A stretch of DNA of 59,699 bases, from assembly GCF_000485595.1 (NCBI RefSeq), contig NW_014578442.1, positions 17,993-77,691 of the forward strand, given 5' to 3'. Below, in pieces: positions 10,458-24,992 of this stretch (positions are counted from its first letter, which is position 1; the number at the start of each line of letters is the position of its first letter). Below the pieces are notes generated by a model. That model did not search any database. It saw nothing but the letters and a program-made list of their open reading frames with translations, and was not told the origin of the DNA. This stretch comes from Priapulus caudatus (lineage: Eukaryota > Priapulida > Priapulimorpha > Priapulimorphida > Priapulidae). The translations under genes and the position numbers were made by a program.

Positions 10458-12412
10458 CACGAGACCTACGAAACCTATGAGTTGCGTGTAAAAAATATTT
10501 TATACGCACCAAACGCAACCCAAATCAACAATTTTGTCAATTTTCTAGCCTATTCAACTATGGGTGGGCGTGTGAGTTGCGTGGGTTCGTGTGGTTGCGT
10601 ATGGGTTGCGTGTGGGTTGCGAACTAAAACTTATGATCCCCCCAATATATGCGATCACAGATCTGCCGAGTTGCGTGTGAGTTGCGTGCAGAACTTACGA
10701 GTTTGCGTTTGAGTTGCGCTTCCAAAACTTACAAGTTGCTTGGACCTGCGTGCTAGTTCGCTGCAATTGCGAATATCGGTCACGTGTAAAAACCTGTATA
10801 TAAAACCCTGTTAATAATAAATAACCTGTAATAACGGTAAAACTGCATGTCGGAGTACTTGGTACCCGAGGCCAGGTGCCGCAAAGTGACTGCCAGCTTC
10901 AGGCCAGGGTCCAGGGGGCAACTCTGTACTTGGTGTTTTGCTTGGTGATGCGGGACCAACTCTCCGGTAGCAGCTCATGCGTACATCTCGGGGGCATCCT
11001 CATGAGTTATTGAAATGCACCTTGGCCTCGTTCCAAGTACTTCCGACATGCAGTTTGACCGTTATTACAGGTTTTTTATATTAAAGGTGCCGTCACACCA
11101 TAGCGACCACCAGTTGCGTATGGTTGCGAATATAAAATAGTGTGGCATAAGTTACGAAGCGCAACTCACACGCAACTAATAGGTTTTATAAGGTTGAAGT
11201 ACGCAGCAAGCACGCAGGTGATCGCAGACACACGCAGAAGTAAGTTCAGAAATTTTGAACTGTTCAAAAATTCTCTGCGAATGCTGCGATCAATTTATAC
11301 GCAACAGGGACGCAACATGGTACGCTACGCAACGGAACACGATCGCAACACGATCGCAACAGGTACGCAACTCATAAGTTATGAACGCAGGTGATCGCAG
11401 GTCAAATTTGAGGTATCTGGCCAGGTTTTGGTAGCGTACATGTTGCGAATGTGTTGCTTACCTGTGCGAATCATGTTGCGATCGTGTTGCGTGCCTGTTG
11501 CGATCATGTTGGCGTGTGTAGGCGTACCCGCAACCTATTGTGGCGTATTCCCAGGGTATCCCCACCTATTTAGTTGCCGTGTTAGTTGCGTACTACAGGC
11601 GTGTTGAGAAATGGTATAAATAGTTGGCCTTTTCTAGATCGGTTGTCAGTTGTTGCTGGACCTCCGAGGTGGCAACATGGAGCTACCTCTTGCTGTTATT
11701 GGATATCAGGTTTAATCTGGTCAAGTTTAGCCCACGCGAACAACATACATGAGAATAAACAGAAGGGGGAGAAGAAAAGAAGAAGAAGAAGAAGAAGAGA
11801 GAAGAAGAAGAAGAAGAAGAAGAAAGAAGAGTGTGGTTAGACCATAGATTAGCAGGCGCCTTGACTTTGGTCTCTACGACGCAGCTTCTGGTGGAGCTCC
11901 GGAACGAGGACAAAGCTGCATCAAGAATTTGCATGAGGATGCCCCCCGAGATGTACGAATGAGCTGCTACGGAGAGTTTGGTCCTCGCATCACCAAAGCA
12001 AAACACAAGTACAGTTTGCCGCCTGGACCCTGGCCTGAGGCTGGCAAGTCACGTTTTACAGGTTTTTACACACGTGACGTATATTCGCAATAGCACGCAA
12101 CTAGCACGCAGGTCCATAATGCAACTTGTATAGTTTGAACGCAAACTCAAACGCAATCTCGTTAAGTTCTGCACGCAACTCCACCACGCAACTCGCACGG
12201 CACTCGTAGCAAATGATCGCAGATCATTGGGGATCATAAGTTTCAGTTCGCAACCCACACGCAACCATACGCAACCCACACGCAACCCACACGCCAACCC
12301 ACACGCAACCATTGGTTGAATAGGCCTAGAAATTGACAAAATTGTTTGATTTGGGTTGCGTTTGGTGCGTATAAAAAATTTTTTTACACGCAACTCATAG
12401 GTTTCAGCATAC
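10458..12412. mobile_element. 2-kb foldback transposon with ~550-bp inverted arms
   Basis: The left arm 10458-11050 and the right arm 11880-12412 are imperfect inverted repeats. For example, CCTATGAGTTGCGTG at the left end matches CACGCAACTCATAGG at the right end. The CATCTCGGGGGCATCC segment near 10985 matches its reverse complement near 11945. The subterminal parts are rich in repeated GTTGCGTG units. The loop contains a further GTTGCG-rich inverted segment and a (GAA)n run at 11770-11830. Just outside the right arm is CGCTATGGTGTGACGGGGCC, which matches inverted the CCGTCACACCATAGCG at 11092 inside the loop. A nested or rearranged element with that terminus is therefore likely. No transposase frame was found. 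Confidence 0.75.
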
Positions 12413-12477
12413 GCTATGGTGTGACGGGGCCAAGTTAAAATACATCAAGTATTTTGTATATTTGCGTATACATAGAG

Positions 12478-13644
12478 ACGCACGCACGTACACACACACA
12501 CTCGCACGTACAAACGCACGCACAGTGCACACACGTACAAACGCACGCACGCATACACGCGCGTACAAACGTACGCACGCACACACGCACACACGCACGC
12601 ACGCACGTACGAACGCACGCACGCACACACGCACGTACGAACGCACGCACACACACACATACGCACGTACGAACGCACGCACGCACATACGCACGCACGT
12701 ACGAACGCACACCCACACGCACGAACGCACGCATGTACGAACGCACGAACGCACGTACGGAACGCAACGAACGCACGTACGAACGCACGACAAAACGCAC
12801 ATACGAACGTACAAATTCACGCACACGCACACGCGCGTACAAACGCATGTACGCACGCACACACACACACACACACGTAACAACGCACGCACGCACACAC
12901 GCGCGTACAAACGCACGCGCACACCGCGCGCGTACACAGCACGCACGCACACACGCGCGTACAAACGCACGCACGTAAACCCACGCCATCGCACGCACGT
13001 AGCGAACGCACGCACCACCACGCACGATACGAACGCACGCACGCACGCACGTACGAACGCACGCACGCACGCACGCACTCACGCACGACGAACGCACGGC
13101 CACACGCACGTACGCACGCACGTACGAACGCACGAACGCACGTACGAACGAACGAAAGAACGCACGCACGCACGCACGCACGCACAAACGCACGTACGAA
13201 CGCAAAACGCACGACTCGACGCACTGAACAGAACGCACGCACGCACGCACACACGTACAAACGCACGTACAAACGCCCGCACGCGCACACGAGCGTACAA
13301 AACGCATGCACGCACGCACACACACCACACGTAACAACGCACGCACGCACACACGCGCGTACAAACGCAGGCGCACAACGCACGCACGCACACACCGCGC
13401 GTACAAACCACGCCACGCCTAACGACGCACGTAAAACGGCACACACGCACGTGACGAACGCACACATTCTCACCACAGCCACGCACTACGAACGCACCGC
13501 CCACACGCAACGAACGCACACACGTACGAAACGCACAACGACACGTAGCGTACGACGCACGAACTACGAGAACGCACGAACGCACGTCCCGAAACAAAAC
13601 GCAGCGAAGCGCACGAAACGCACCCCGTACGAACCTCATGAAAA
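12478..13644. repeat. ACGC/ACGT/ACGA tetranucleotide array
   Basis: More than 1.1 kb of (ACGC)n with ACGTACGA and ACAC variants, running up to the 25-N gap. Translation gives arginine/valine/cysteine or histidine/threonine tracts on either strand; none is a gene. The same class of array recurs at 17815-18830. Confidence 0.95.
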
Positions 13645-13669
13645 NNNNNNNNNNNNNNNNNNNNNNNNN
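13645..13669. other. assembly gap of 25 N
   Basis: Exactly 25 N. Sequence on its right repeats sequence found 4 kb to its left (MITE plus foldback block). This suggests an unresolved join where two copies of one locus were left side by side. Confidence 0.95.
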
Positions 13670-16600
13670 AAGTGGGGGGAGAGGTGGCTGGAGCACGATT
13701 GGAGATTTTGCAATATATTACAAATCAGCGGGGAGACTACGGCGAAAGGAGGGGGTGCTAAATGGAGCGGTCTGGTGAGCAAGTACAATTGAAGGTGAAA
13801 AATGTCGTTCAGCAAATATTTACCCGAAATGGAAATTGTTGTTTATTTTTTGCTCCGCGTGGGCATGCGGAGGAGCGGGTTCGGCAAACGCCTTACGAAC
13901 CCCCCCCCGACCAGGCTAGGTCTGATATATATCATATGTATACTATTGTATATATATAGTAGTATAATAAACACAATACATTATCTTTATGAATAATTTC
14001 TCGATACCTTACCGGATTGCCGGCGAGTTTAGCATATCCGCCCTGACCTCCTCCATTTTCTGATGCCGAGAAGCATCATTTTACTAGAAATCCGTAATAT
14101 CAAATTTTGCGGCTTATCAGTCTCCAGCTACTCACGAATGCAGAAGTAAATGGAAAACCATTCCAGTTTTTCCCTGAGAGTATATAAATCGGCCATTATT
14201 ACATTGTTTCAAATTTCTTCGAAATGGTACGCGATATATTAACCAAAGACCGTCGCCGTCGTTCAGCAGACCTTCGCCATTCGGTTTAAAATGTAGTAAT
14301 TATCAGCTATTATTACAGAAACCAAACACGGAATGTCAACTCAACGAAAGATTCGTCCATTTTGGGGTGTGGCTGAAGTAACACAAATCATCATACGAAT
14401 GGCAATTGTGATACTGTTAAGAAACGTTCGGTCAACAACAGCTGTATCTTGATGCTAATATGTGTTCAAATCAAATGTTCTCCGCGTCTAATGATTGTAT
14501 TCATCAATCTGACGTAAGTTGACACGCGACTTTCAGTCTCCAGTCTTAAAAACGCATTTTCTCCAAATGTTGTTGTTTATATATTCCGAATAACTTCGAA
14601 TATAAACGACTTTGTCTTTATTCGGAGGACTTTGCACCCACCGCTAACATCAAGCGAGACCCCCTACCGAAACCTAATGAGTGTGCCGTGTAAAAAAATT
14701 TTTATACGCACAACCGCGAACCCAAATCACAATTATTGTCAATGTCTAGCCTATTCAACGCTACTGGGTTGCGTGTAGAGTTGCGTGTGGCGTTTGCGTG
14801 TGGGGCCGTAACTGCGGTTGCCGTGTGGGTTGCGAACTACACCTTATGCATCTCCACCCAATATATTGCGATCGACCTGCGTACGCAGTTTGCGTGTGAG
14901 TTGCGTGCACGATACCTTACGAAGTTTGATCGTCTTGAGTATGCGTTCAAAACTTTACAAGAGTATCGCTGTGGACCCTGCGTGCCTAGTTGCGCTGCGC
15001 TAATTGCGAATATCGGTCACGCTGGTGAAAACCTGTAATATAGAAAACCTGTTTAATAATACGAACAACCTGTAATAACCGGTAACAGACATGCCTGTCG
15101 GAGTACTTTGGTGACCCGCCGAAGACCAGGTTGCCGCAAAGTGACCTTGCCAGCCTTCAAGGGGCCACGGGGTCCATGGCAACCTGTAACTTGGTTTTTT
15201 GCTTGGTGATGCGAGGACCAACTCTCCGTAGCAGCTCATCGACATCTCGGGGCCATCCTCATCGAAGTTATTCCGACTGCCCCTTGGTCCTGTTCCAAGT
15301 ACCTCCGAACATGCTAGTTTGACGTTATTAAGGTTTTTATTATTAAACGGTCCCGTCACACCAATACGCGATGCACAGTTGCGTATGTTGCGAATATAAA
15401 TAGTGGGCATTATAGTTACGACAGCGTGCAACTCACACGCAACTAAAGTAGGTTTTTATAGTTTGAAGTACGCCGCCAACAAGCACGCAGGTGAATCGAG
15501 ACAACCAGCGCAGAGTAAGTTCAGTAAATTTTTGAACCTGTTCACAAAATCTCTATCGCGAATGCTGCGATCAATCTTGATAAGCGCAACAGGGGACGCA
15601 AGCAGGTACCTACCGACAACGAACCGATCCGCAACACGCACATCGCACACACGATCGGCAACGAGGTACGGGCAACTCGACTAAGTTATGAACGCAGGTG
15701 ATCGCAGGTCCAAATCTTGGAGGTAGTCTGGCGCAGTTTTGTCGCGTACATGTTCGAACTGTGTTGCGTACCTGTTGCGATCTGTTGCCGATCGGGTGGT
15801 TGCGTGCCTGGTTGCGATCAATTGGGCATGTTGCTGTGCTAGCGGTACCCCCAGCCTAGTTCTGCGTAATTCCCAGTCGGTATCCAAACCTATAGTTGCG
15901 TGTTATGTGCGTACGTACAGGCGTGTTGAGAAATGGTTATAAATAGTTGGCCTTGTTCTAGATCGGTTCAGTTTGTTGCCGGCCTGTTCCGAGGTGCAAA
16001 CATGGGACTACCTCTGCTGTTATTGGATATCAGGTTTAAGCATCTGGTCAATTTAGGCACACCAACAACATACAGAAATAGATATAACAGAGGGGGAGAA
16101 GAAGAAAGAAGAAGAAGAAGAAGACGAATAAGAAGAAGAAGAAGAAGAGTGTTGGGTTGAGACCATAGATTAGCAGGCGCCTTTGACTTTGGTCTCGTCG
16201 ACGCAGCCTTCTGGTGGAGCTCCGGAACGAGGACAAAGCTGCCATTCCAATGAATTTCATGCGAGGAATGCCCCCCGAGGATGTACGAGTGAGCTGGCTA
16301 CGGAGAGTCTTGGTCACTCGCACTCACCCAAGCAAAACACCCAAAGTACAGGTTCCCCTGGGACGCCCTGGCCTGAGGCTGGCAGTCACAGTTTTGACAG
16401 GTGTTTAACACGGGTGACGCAGCTATTCGCATTGCACGCAACTAGCACGGCGAGTCGCAGATGACCATTGTAAGTTTTGAAGCGCAACTCAAACGGCAAG
16501 ATTCGTAAGTTCTGCACGCGAACTCACCGCAACTCTGCTACCGCGACTCGTACGGCAGAATGATCGCAGACTACTTGGCGGAATATAAGTTTCAGTTCGC

Positions 16601-16830
16601 CACCCACACCACCCATACCAACCCACACTGCAACCACACGCAAGCTCACACGCAACCCGCATTGGTTTGAATAGGGCTAAGAAATTTGAAAAATTGTTGA
16701 TTCGGTTGCGTTTGGTGCGTATAAAAATATTTTTTTACCACTGCAAACTGCATTAGGTTTTCAGCATCACGCTATGGTTGTGACGGGCCAAGTAAAATAT
16801 TACATCAACGTATTTTTGTATATTCTACGT
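13670..16830. repeat. indel-rich second copy of 9640-12470 (MITE, flank, foldback)
   Basis: Collinear with 9640-12470: MITE remnant 13670-13920, flank 13930-14630, foldback element about 14640-16770, including its (GAA)n run at 16090-16150. It differs by very frequent single-base insertions, the pattern of uncorrected long reads rather than of ageing. No gene. Confidence 0.85.
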
Positions 16831-17815
16831 AATTACATACACACAGCGACGCACGCACGGTACACCACAACGAATAGCGGTTCTCTTCGACTCCGCTACG
16901 TAAACAAACTGTCGAAACGCGACTGCACAGCTGCACGTCGAACAACTGTCAAACCGCCCCCGGCATACCGCGCGTACAAACGTACGTACGCAAGCACACG
17001 GCACACTTCGCGGCGATCTCGAGCTACGCGACTGGCAACCATAATCACAGCGCACGGAAAGAGGGGAGAAAGGGTGTCGCGTAGGTGGCAAGGGAGAGGG
17101 GCAGAACTCCGCGCGGGTCAAGCGGGACTGTTACGCTGGGATCGGAGCGGAGGGGACAGAATCGGAGAGAGTTAGGGCACGGAATAGTGACATGAAGGGA
17201 AGAGGTGGGGGGGCAACAGAAGCGGCCGCGGCTACAAACGACCGCCGCAACCAGCACAGCGCACACGTAAGCGAACGCACGCACCCCACACGGAATCCAT
17301 ACGGACACAACGGTAGCGTAAAGCGGAAGCACCTGGCACCGCAGGACGCAACATCCGCCGCGAACGTAACTGAACGATGTGCACAGATTGAGATTGAAAC
17401 AGACCGGCGATAGAACGCACGAACGCAACGGCAATTGTGTACTGAGGGCGTAAAGCGACGACGACGCAAGCGGTGACGAAACGGCTCACGAATACGCCAC
17501 GTGAGAACGCGACGACGAAAAACGACAGCATGCCGAACGATACCGAAACTTCACAATTGCTACGCGACGCACGCAACAAAGGACGCGTACAAACCGGCAT
17601 GTACGCGTCACGCCACACACACACACACACACGTAACATACGCACATTGGTACGGACAGAGCCAATCACGCGCGTACAAACGCACGCCGGCACACACCGC
17701 GCGTCACACGACGCCGGCACGCAACACACGCGGTACAAACGCACGACACTGTAAACCACGCAACAGGGCACAGCACGTACGAAGCACGCCCGCCCGAAAC
17801 CCCCCACAGGCGACG
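16831..17815. other. GC-rich degenerate sequence, no gene seen
   Basis: The sequence keeps traces of ACGCACG units mixed with irregular GC-rich DNA. It probably represents the noisy copy of the 12478 array. Long open frames here lack splice sites, recognised domains or codon bias. Confidence 0.5.
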
Positions 17816-18830
17816 TCACGAACGCACGCACGCAGGCACGCACGCACGTACGAACGTACGAACGCACGCACGCAGGCACGCACGCACGTACGAACGTACG
17901 AACGCACGCACGCAGGCACGCACGCACGTACGTACGCACGAACGCACGTACGAACGAACGGAAGACCGCACGTACGAACGAACGGAAGAACGCACGTACG
18001 AACGAACGAAAGAACGCACGTACGAACGCACGCACGCATGTACGGACGCAAGAACGCACGCACACACGCATGTACGGACGCAAGAACGCACACACACATG
18101 TACAAACGCACGTACAAACGCCCGCACGCGCACACGAGCGTACAAACGCATGCACGCACGCATGCACGCACGCACGCATGCACGCACGCACGTAACAACG
18201 CACGCACGCACACACACACGTAACAACGCACGCACGCGCACACGAGCGTACAAACGCATGCACGCACGCACGCACGTAACAACGCACGCACGCACACACG
18301 CGCGTACAAACGCAAGCGCACACACGCACGCACGCACACACGCGCGTACAAACGCACGCACGCATACACGCACGTAAAACGCACACACGCACGTACGAAC
18401 GCACACATTCACACACGCACGCACGTACGAACGCTCGCCCACACGCACGAACGCACGCACGTACGAACGCACGAACGCACAAACGCACGTACGAACGCAC
18501 GAACGCACGTACGAACGCACGAACGCACGAACGCACGTACGAACCCATGAAAGAACGCACGCCCACACGCACGAACGCACGCACGTACGAACGTACAAAC
18601 GCACGCACGAACGCACGTACGAACGCACGAACGCACGTACGAACGCACGAACGCACGTACGAACGCACGTACGAACGCACGAACGCACGTACGAACGCAC
18701 GTACGAACGCACGAACGCACGTACGAACGCACGAACGCACGTACGAACGCACGAAAGAACGCATGCACGCACGTATGAACGCACGTACGAACGCACGAAA
18801 GAACGCACGCACGCACGTATGAACGCACGT
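17816..18830. repeat. ACGC/ACGA/ACGT tetranucleotide array
   Basis: About 1 kb of ACGCACGCACGTACGAACG-type repeats with short AC stretches, cleanly ended at 18830 by CTTTCTATATCC. It is the counterpart of 12478-13644. Confidence 0.95.
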
Positions 18831-19104
18831 CTTTCTATATCCGTGCAACAATTTCATTGTTATATCTGATGACACTCATTGACTCATTATATGCATGTGT
18901 TTGCTTTACCATGTCACTGGAGCCATCTGTCAGAAACATAAAATATAAATACGACATCATCAAATCCAAAATATCATAACCTTGGAATTTAGACTGAATG
19001 TCAATGACCACTTTGAGAGAGAGAGACGTCGTATTTATTTATGTTTCCGTCAGCGTGACCCGTGGTGTATCACGTCAATCATGTCATCATTAGCAGCAGG
19101 GATC

Positions 19105-19722
19105 TTACATGCAAGATCTTCTTCCAATTTCTTACGTGAGGTCTACTGATAGAATGTTATCATATAAATCTATGCTAGAATACCTCCTCTCCATTTTAAA
19201 TACATAATTTCCGCAAAATATTATTCCGCGCATGAGATATTGCGCATCCGCGAGCACCGTTTCAGGCGTGCAGTTCGGACTAAAGCAAACTGCACAATAC
19301 CGCTTGTTGAGAGAGGTAGAGGGGTGGGTTACTAAGGAAGGGCGGCAGGGAAGATAGCTGAGGGACGGTGGAAGAAGAAACAGGCTGAGCGAGGGACGAG
19401 GGAGGCAAGGGAAAGAACAGGATGAGATGAAGTAGGAGTTTTGTACCCTACAGTCTAGGGCGCTCTCCTAATTATACACACAGGTCTACAGATAACAATT
19501 TATTACAGAAATCTATGCTGAGATATTTTCTAACCATATTAAATGCATAATAATTCATCACAAAATATAACTCTCCTGGTGAGATATTGCGCATGCGCTA
19601 ACACACTAACGTAGCCAGATTGTGTATTGACTGGTATAGGTAGCTGGCACCTTACATGCAAGATCTTCTTCCGATTTCCCAAGTGAGGTCTACTGACAGA
19701 ATGTTATCATATCAATCTATGC
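19105..19722. repeat. A/B alternating satellite, array 1
   Basis: An A segment (19105-19480: GTGAGGTCTACTGATAGAA ... GATATTGCGCATCCGCGAG ... GGGCGGCAGGGAAGATAGCT) is followed by a B segment (19484-19650: GTCTACAGATAACAATTTAT ... GATATTGCGCATGCGC ... GTAGCCAGATTG), then the start of a new A. A and B are themselves distantly related, sharing GTCTACTGAT and GATATTGCGCA at matching places. Larger copies lie at 27568-28605 and 31762-31890. Confidence 0.8.
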
Positions 19723-19740
19723 ACACACACGGAGAAACAG

Positions 19741-19742
19741 AA

Positions 19743-19819
<77 letters not shown>

Positions 19820-19820
19820 A
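19741..19820. repeat. GA microsatellite
   Basis: (GA)n of about 75 bases that terminates the truncated A segment of the satellite. Confidence 0.9.
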
Positions 19821-19821
19821 A

Positions 19822-20086
19822 TTTCATAACAATCCGTCCATAACTTTTTCAGTTAGGCTGTACACAAACAAACCTATAGATTGATAGATAGATATTCGCT
19901 GAATGGCGAGCGTGCAGGTGGGGAGGACTGTGGTTGCCCCTCAGCCTGTGGTTGCGTGTTTGTAAGTCTACAGCCATCGCACCTAGCGGAAGTGAACTGA
20001 AACGTGCATGTTCACAAACCCACAAACCAACACTCAAACACACGCCGGTGAACACATAACCTCCGCCAAGCCTCTGGCGGAGGTAA
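19822..20086. mobile_element. interspersed repeat ending in CCTCCGCCAAG...GGCGGAGG
   Basis: The repeat starts with TTTCATAACAATCCGTCCATA and ends with AACATAACCTCCGCCAAGC and the palindromic CCTCCGCC/GGCGGAGG end. A relative lies inside a DCAF15 intron (35375-35800). I recall closely similar ends as common in marine invertebrate genomes, but cannot check the family name here. Confidence 0.55.
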
Positions 20087-20603
20087 TGATTCAGTAAATA
20101 TAGTTGAAAATATAGTTTAGATCGGCCAGGAGTCCGAAATCACGATGGGGCACCGTGTTATGAAAAGGAGAAAGATAAATGTAACATGTGATGTACAGAT
20201 GTTTAAATAGAGTAGTCAGTGGAGCTAGACTAGGGGTTGTTTTAGTAATAGTCTATCTAGACACAGCATCGCACATCTTGTTGCGGCTACATTAATGTAT
20301 TAGAGAGAATTTTAAACGTGTTTTAGGTTGGGAGTTTATAGGGTAATTGTGAAATGGATGGTGAGCAGAGCGGGTGTAGACATGTGGGATTATGGCGGGG
20401 TTTTGGAGAGGGAAGAGAAATGTAGGTGTCGAGAGTCTGGTGGTGATCGCGAGAGGAGTGCGCGTTGCGTTGTCTTTGTGCAAGATGGACACACTGTGTG
20501 CGAGCAGTTATTAAGGTTTATTCCGGTTACCGAATTAAGTTTGGATTCTTCTTATTCATCATTTCTACATCCAACATCATTTAAACGTTACAATACCCAA
20601 GAC

Positions 20604-20651
<48 letters not shown>

Positions 20652-22000
20652 AATTATTCAGTGTTGTAGTGGTAAATTATTTTTTGGGTATACTCCCTTA
20701 TACTGATAGCTCAATCCTCAAAGCAACAATTAAGCCAACAACGAGGCGCTGCGCCGTAGTGGTTATTCACAATCAGTGCCCTCCCCCCCCCCCCAGTGAC
20801 CCAACCCTGACCAAATCAAAATTACAAAGGAACAAACACAAAAAAATCATCTTTCACAATAAATATCACTTCAAAATTTTAATGTAAGGTTTTGCAAAAG
20901 GCATCAAAATTCAAATCAAAGGAAGCATTGGTGAGTCATATCTTCAGATCAATCTTGCATAAGCCCTAGCTATATGTCTAAATTTACCAAGACACAAAAT
21001 AATCCAAAAATGATCAAGCCGTTGTCATAGTATTGATTCTCTAGTTCTAGTTTCTGCAATACTCATCAATGTATATCATGATAAAGTGTCTGAGGTAATT
21101 TAATTGTTTTATACAGATTTTTATAAGACACACGCTGTCATAGACCTCCAAATGTTTTGTTTGGTAAAGAGCAATGTACAAGTAGACTAATATCCTTCCT
21201 CATTTCGTACATTTTGTTGTGTAGCTTGACACAAATATTCATGAAGATACATACCAGTGTTATAACATCACTTTTTACTTTGTATGTATAATTTTGATTA
21301 TTAAACACGTGCACTACACTAGTACTACTGTACGTAGTACTACGTACAAACAGTTTGTACACAGTAACAACGTACAAACAAAAATACAAATAGTTTTTTG
21401 TATTTATAGCCTAATTATTTTTTTAGTATACGTGCGTATACCTAAAAATGTCCTCCTCTTTTTAAGTATACGGCGTATACATAAGTATACCCTCCACTAC
21501 ATCACTGCTATTATTATTATTATATAATTCTTCTTCTTCTTCTTCTTCTTCTTCTACTTCTTTTTCTTTTTCCTGATAAGTGCATCAACTTCATTATAAC
21601 TTTATTCCTCATCAAATTAGTGTGAGTATTATTATGAATACTACTAATATTGAATATTTATTTATTTATAATCATATTTAATTTATTATTATTAATATCA
21701 TTATTTTAATTATTATGTATATTCTTTATATATTATAATTATAAATATAATTATTAATTAATATAATTATTTACTTATTATAAATTAATAAAACTCGAAG
21801 CCACGAGCGTACTCTGTTCTTTCGTTGTTTATTAGTGTAGCGTCACACTTGCCATTGTTTCGTGACGCGCGCTCTCTCTTTGTGCGTCGTGCGCGCATCT
21901 AGGCAACCCGCGTTGCTATGTCCCAGACAACACAGGCACACGCACGCTAGCTTCGCTCCCAGCGAGTTCAGCAATAGTTGTGTTATATTCACCCTAATTT
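20087..22000. other. AT-rich intergenic DNA, no gene seen
   Basis: It contains a (TTA)n run at 20607-20650, a (TTC)n run at 21529-21560 and long A/T tracts at 21640-21790. The stretch 21830-21975 turns GC- and CpG-rich (GTGACGCGCGCTC, GTGCGTCGTGCGCGC) immediately before the gene at 22027. It is the best candidate for that gene's promoter. Confidence 0.45.
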
Positions 22001-22026
22001 TTTATTCGTAAAAATAATCTCACGGC

Positions 22027-23608
<1,582 letters not shown>

Positions 23609-23748
23609 TGTTGTTCTCTTTGTTAATTTATTACGAAATTAGAAATTTTATTATATATTGAGGAGAAATGATTTTCTGTTGCTGCATGTTATAGCTAAGA
23701 CAAGACAAGCTAATTCACATTAAACATAGCTGCGAGCAGACTCGGAGA

Positions 23749-24243
23749 CACTAGCGGATTAAGGGCGGGGCAACAGGGGCACGTGCCCCGGGCCCCCCAC
23801 ATTTGGGGCCCCCCACATTTAGAGTATCCTAAAATTTACAAAACTGTCGTTATTGTGATCCACAAAATTCTTAGCATGTAACGTTGAAGTGATGCGTTTC
23901 CCATGCTGTTTCTCTGACTGAATTTTGCTGTTCAGCTGAAGGACACTTTCCCTAATACCGAAATTGCTCTGAGAATCTATCTTTCATTGATGATCTCGAA
24001 TTGTAGCGGTGAAAGGTCATTTTTAAAACTCAAGTTGATTAAAAATCACATGAGAACCACGATGAGCCAACAGAGACTGGTAAACCTCAGTATTCTCGCT
24101 ATCGAAAGTGACATTTTAAATTTGTTGAAACATGATGAAATACTCTCTGAATTTGCAAGCATGAAAGTGCAGAAAAAATACAGACTATAGGGCCCCCACA
24201 TAATTGCGTGCCCCGGGCCACCCACACGCTTAGTCCGGCCCTG
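23749..24243 (+). mobile_element. internally deleted hAT transposon with dimerisation-domain remnant
   Basis: The left end CACTAGCGGATTAAG and the right end CTTAGTCCGGCCCTG are imperfect inverted repeats. Each is next to a GTGCCCCGGGCC segment that is also inverted. Inside, 23987-24190 encodes [20 protein letters not shown], then [20 protein letters not shown]. This matches the C-terminal hAT dimerisation domain seen in transposases of the ZMYM1-like group. The rest of the transposase, including its catalytic core, is missing, so it is a dead or non-autonomous copy of about 495 bp. I found no clear 8-bp target duplication. It lies just downstream of exon 2 of the secreted-protein gene and could be in its intron. 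Confidence 0.8.
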
Positions 24244-24548
24244 CCCATCTCGCAGCTTTATGCTAACCATCCAATTTAGAACAGTTCTGAGGTGTATCGG
24301 GGCACCAGCCTGACGAAGCATAGCAATATGGGGGAACCATGGCATAGAATAGGCCTAGTTAGTTTTAAAACTAAAGCCAGGGACCAAGTTTTAGCATCGG
24401 CAAAGCTAAGTGAGATTACGGTACTGGTAGGGTTTAGTTTGGAATAGATCCAAACTATAGTAGTAGTACTAGTAGTAGTATATTACTATACACAAAGCAG
24501 CTAGAGTGTATAAGACAACCGTAGTAACTATAATTCATTAATTGTTAC

Positions 24549-24779
24549 CTTGCCACCCGAAATGTTGTAATTGTAGATGTATAAAGATTCATTTCCAAGT
24601 TTAACTGTTCCGTCGTATGGGATGTTGAAGTCGGCATGATTTTCATTTGATGTTATAACATTTGCGTGTCCAGTTAGTACTTCTCGACGAAGTTTCCGCT
24701 GTGAATCATATTGATAACCTGTACACTGCCCTGGAAACACAATCGCAAGACTAGCCAGCAGAATGTAACACGGCACCAT
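24549..24779 (-). CDS. first coding exon of an unidentified signal-peptide protein
   Basis: Read on the reverse strand, ATG at 24779 opens MVPCYILLASLAIVFPGQCT, a textbook signal peptide. An N-terminal domain of about 57 residues follows, with two N-glycosylation sequons (NES and NIS). It ends at GGCAAG|GTAACA, a good splice donor. The spacing of QRKLRREVLTGHAN after the signal peptide is loosely like the N-terminal helix of Cys-loop receptor subunits and acetylcholine-binding proteins. The match is weak and I do not assign it. No continuation was found to the left before the hAT element, so the next exon is either further left, lost or unrecognised. Confidence 0.45.
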
Positions 24780-24992
24780 AATCTTAATACTAGAGAAACA
24801 TGGGTTTCAATAGCAATACTAGCGGCTAGCGAGTAGCTCTACTTTCGCTCCTACTTTCCTTGAACAGTTGTTGATCGTCCACCCTACGCTCTCGGCTCTG
24901 TCCGTATGGTCGACACTAGCGCCACCGCTAAGTTGCTCGGGACGAACCAGCGCGCGCTCGGATAACCACGTACGCGTTCTCGTGTTATCAAT

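Noticed and set aside
12435-13482. Long open frames on both strands
   Set aside because: Same ACGC repeat artefact. Equal openness on opposite strands and no splice context.
17232-18875. 547-codon open frame on the - strand (Arg/Val/Cys/Ala repeats)
   Set aside because: It lies in the ACGC tetranucleotide array. The repeat has no stop in several frames on both strands, so its length is not evidence of coding.
20328-20669. 113-codon + strand frame
   Set aside because: Ends in poly-Tyr from a (TTA)n repeat. No domain or signal. The first part is not distinguishable from chance.
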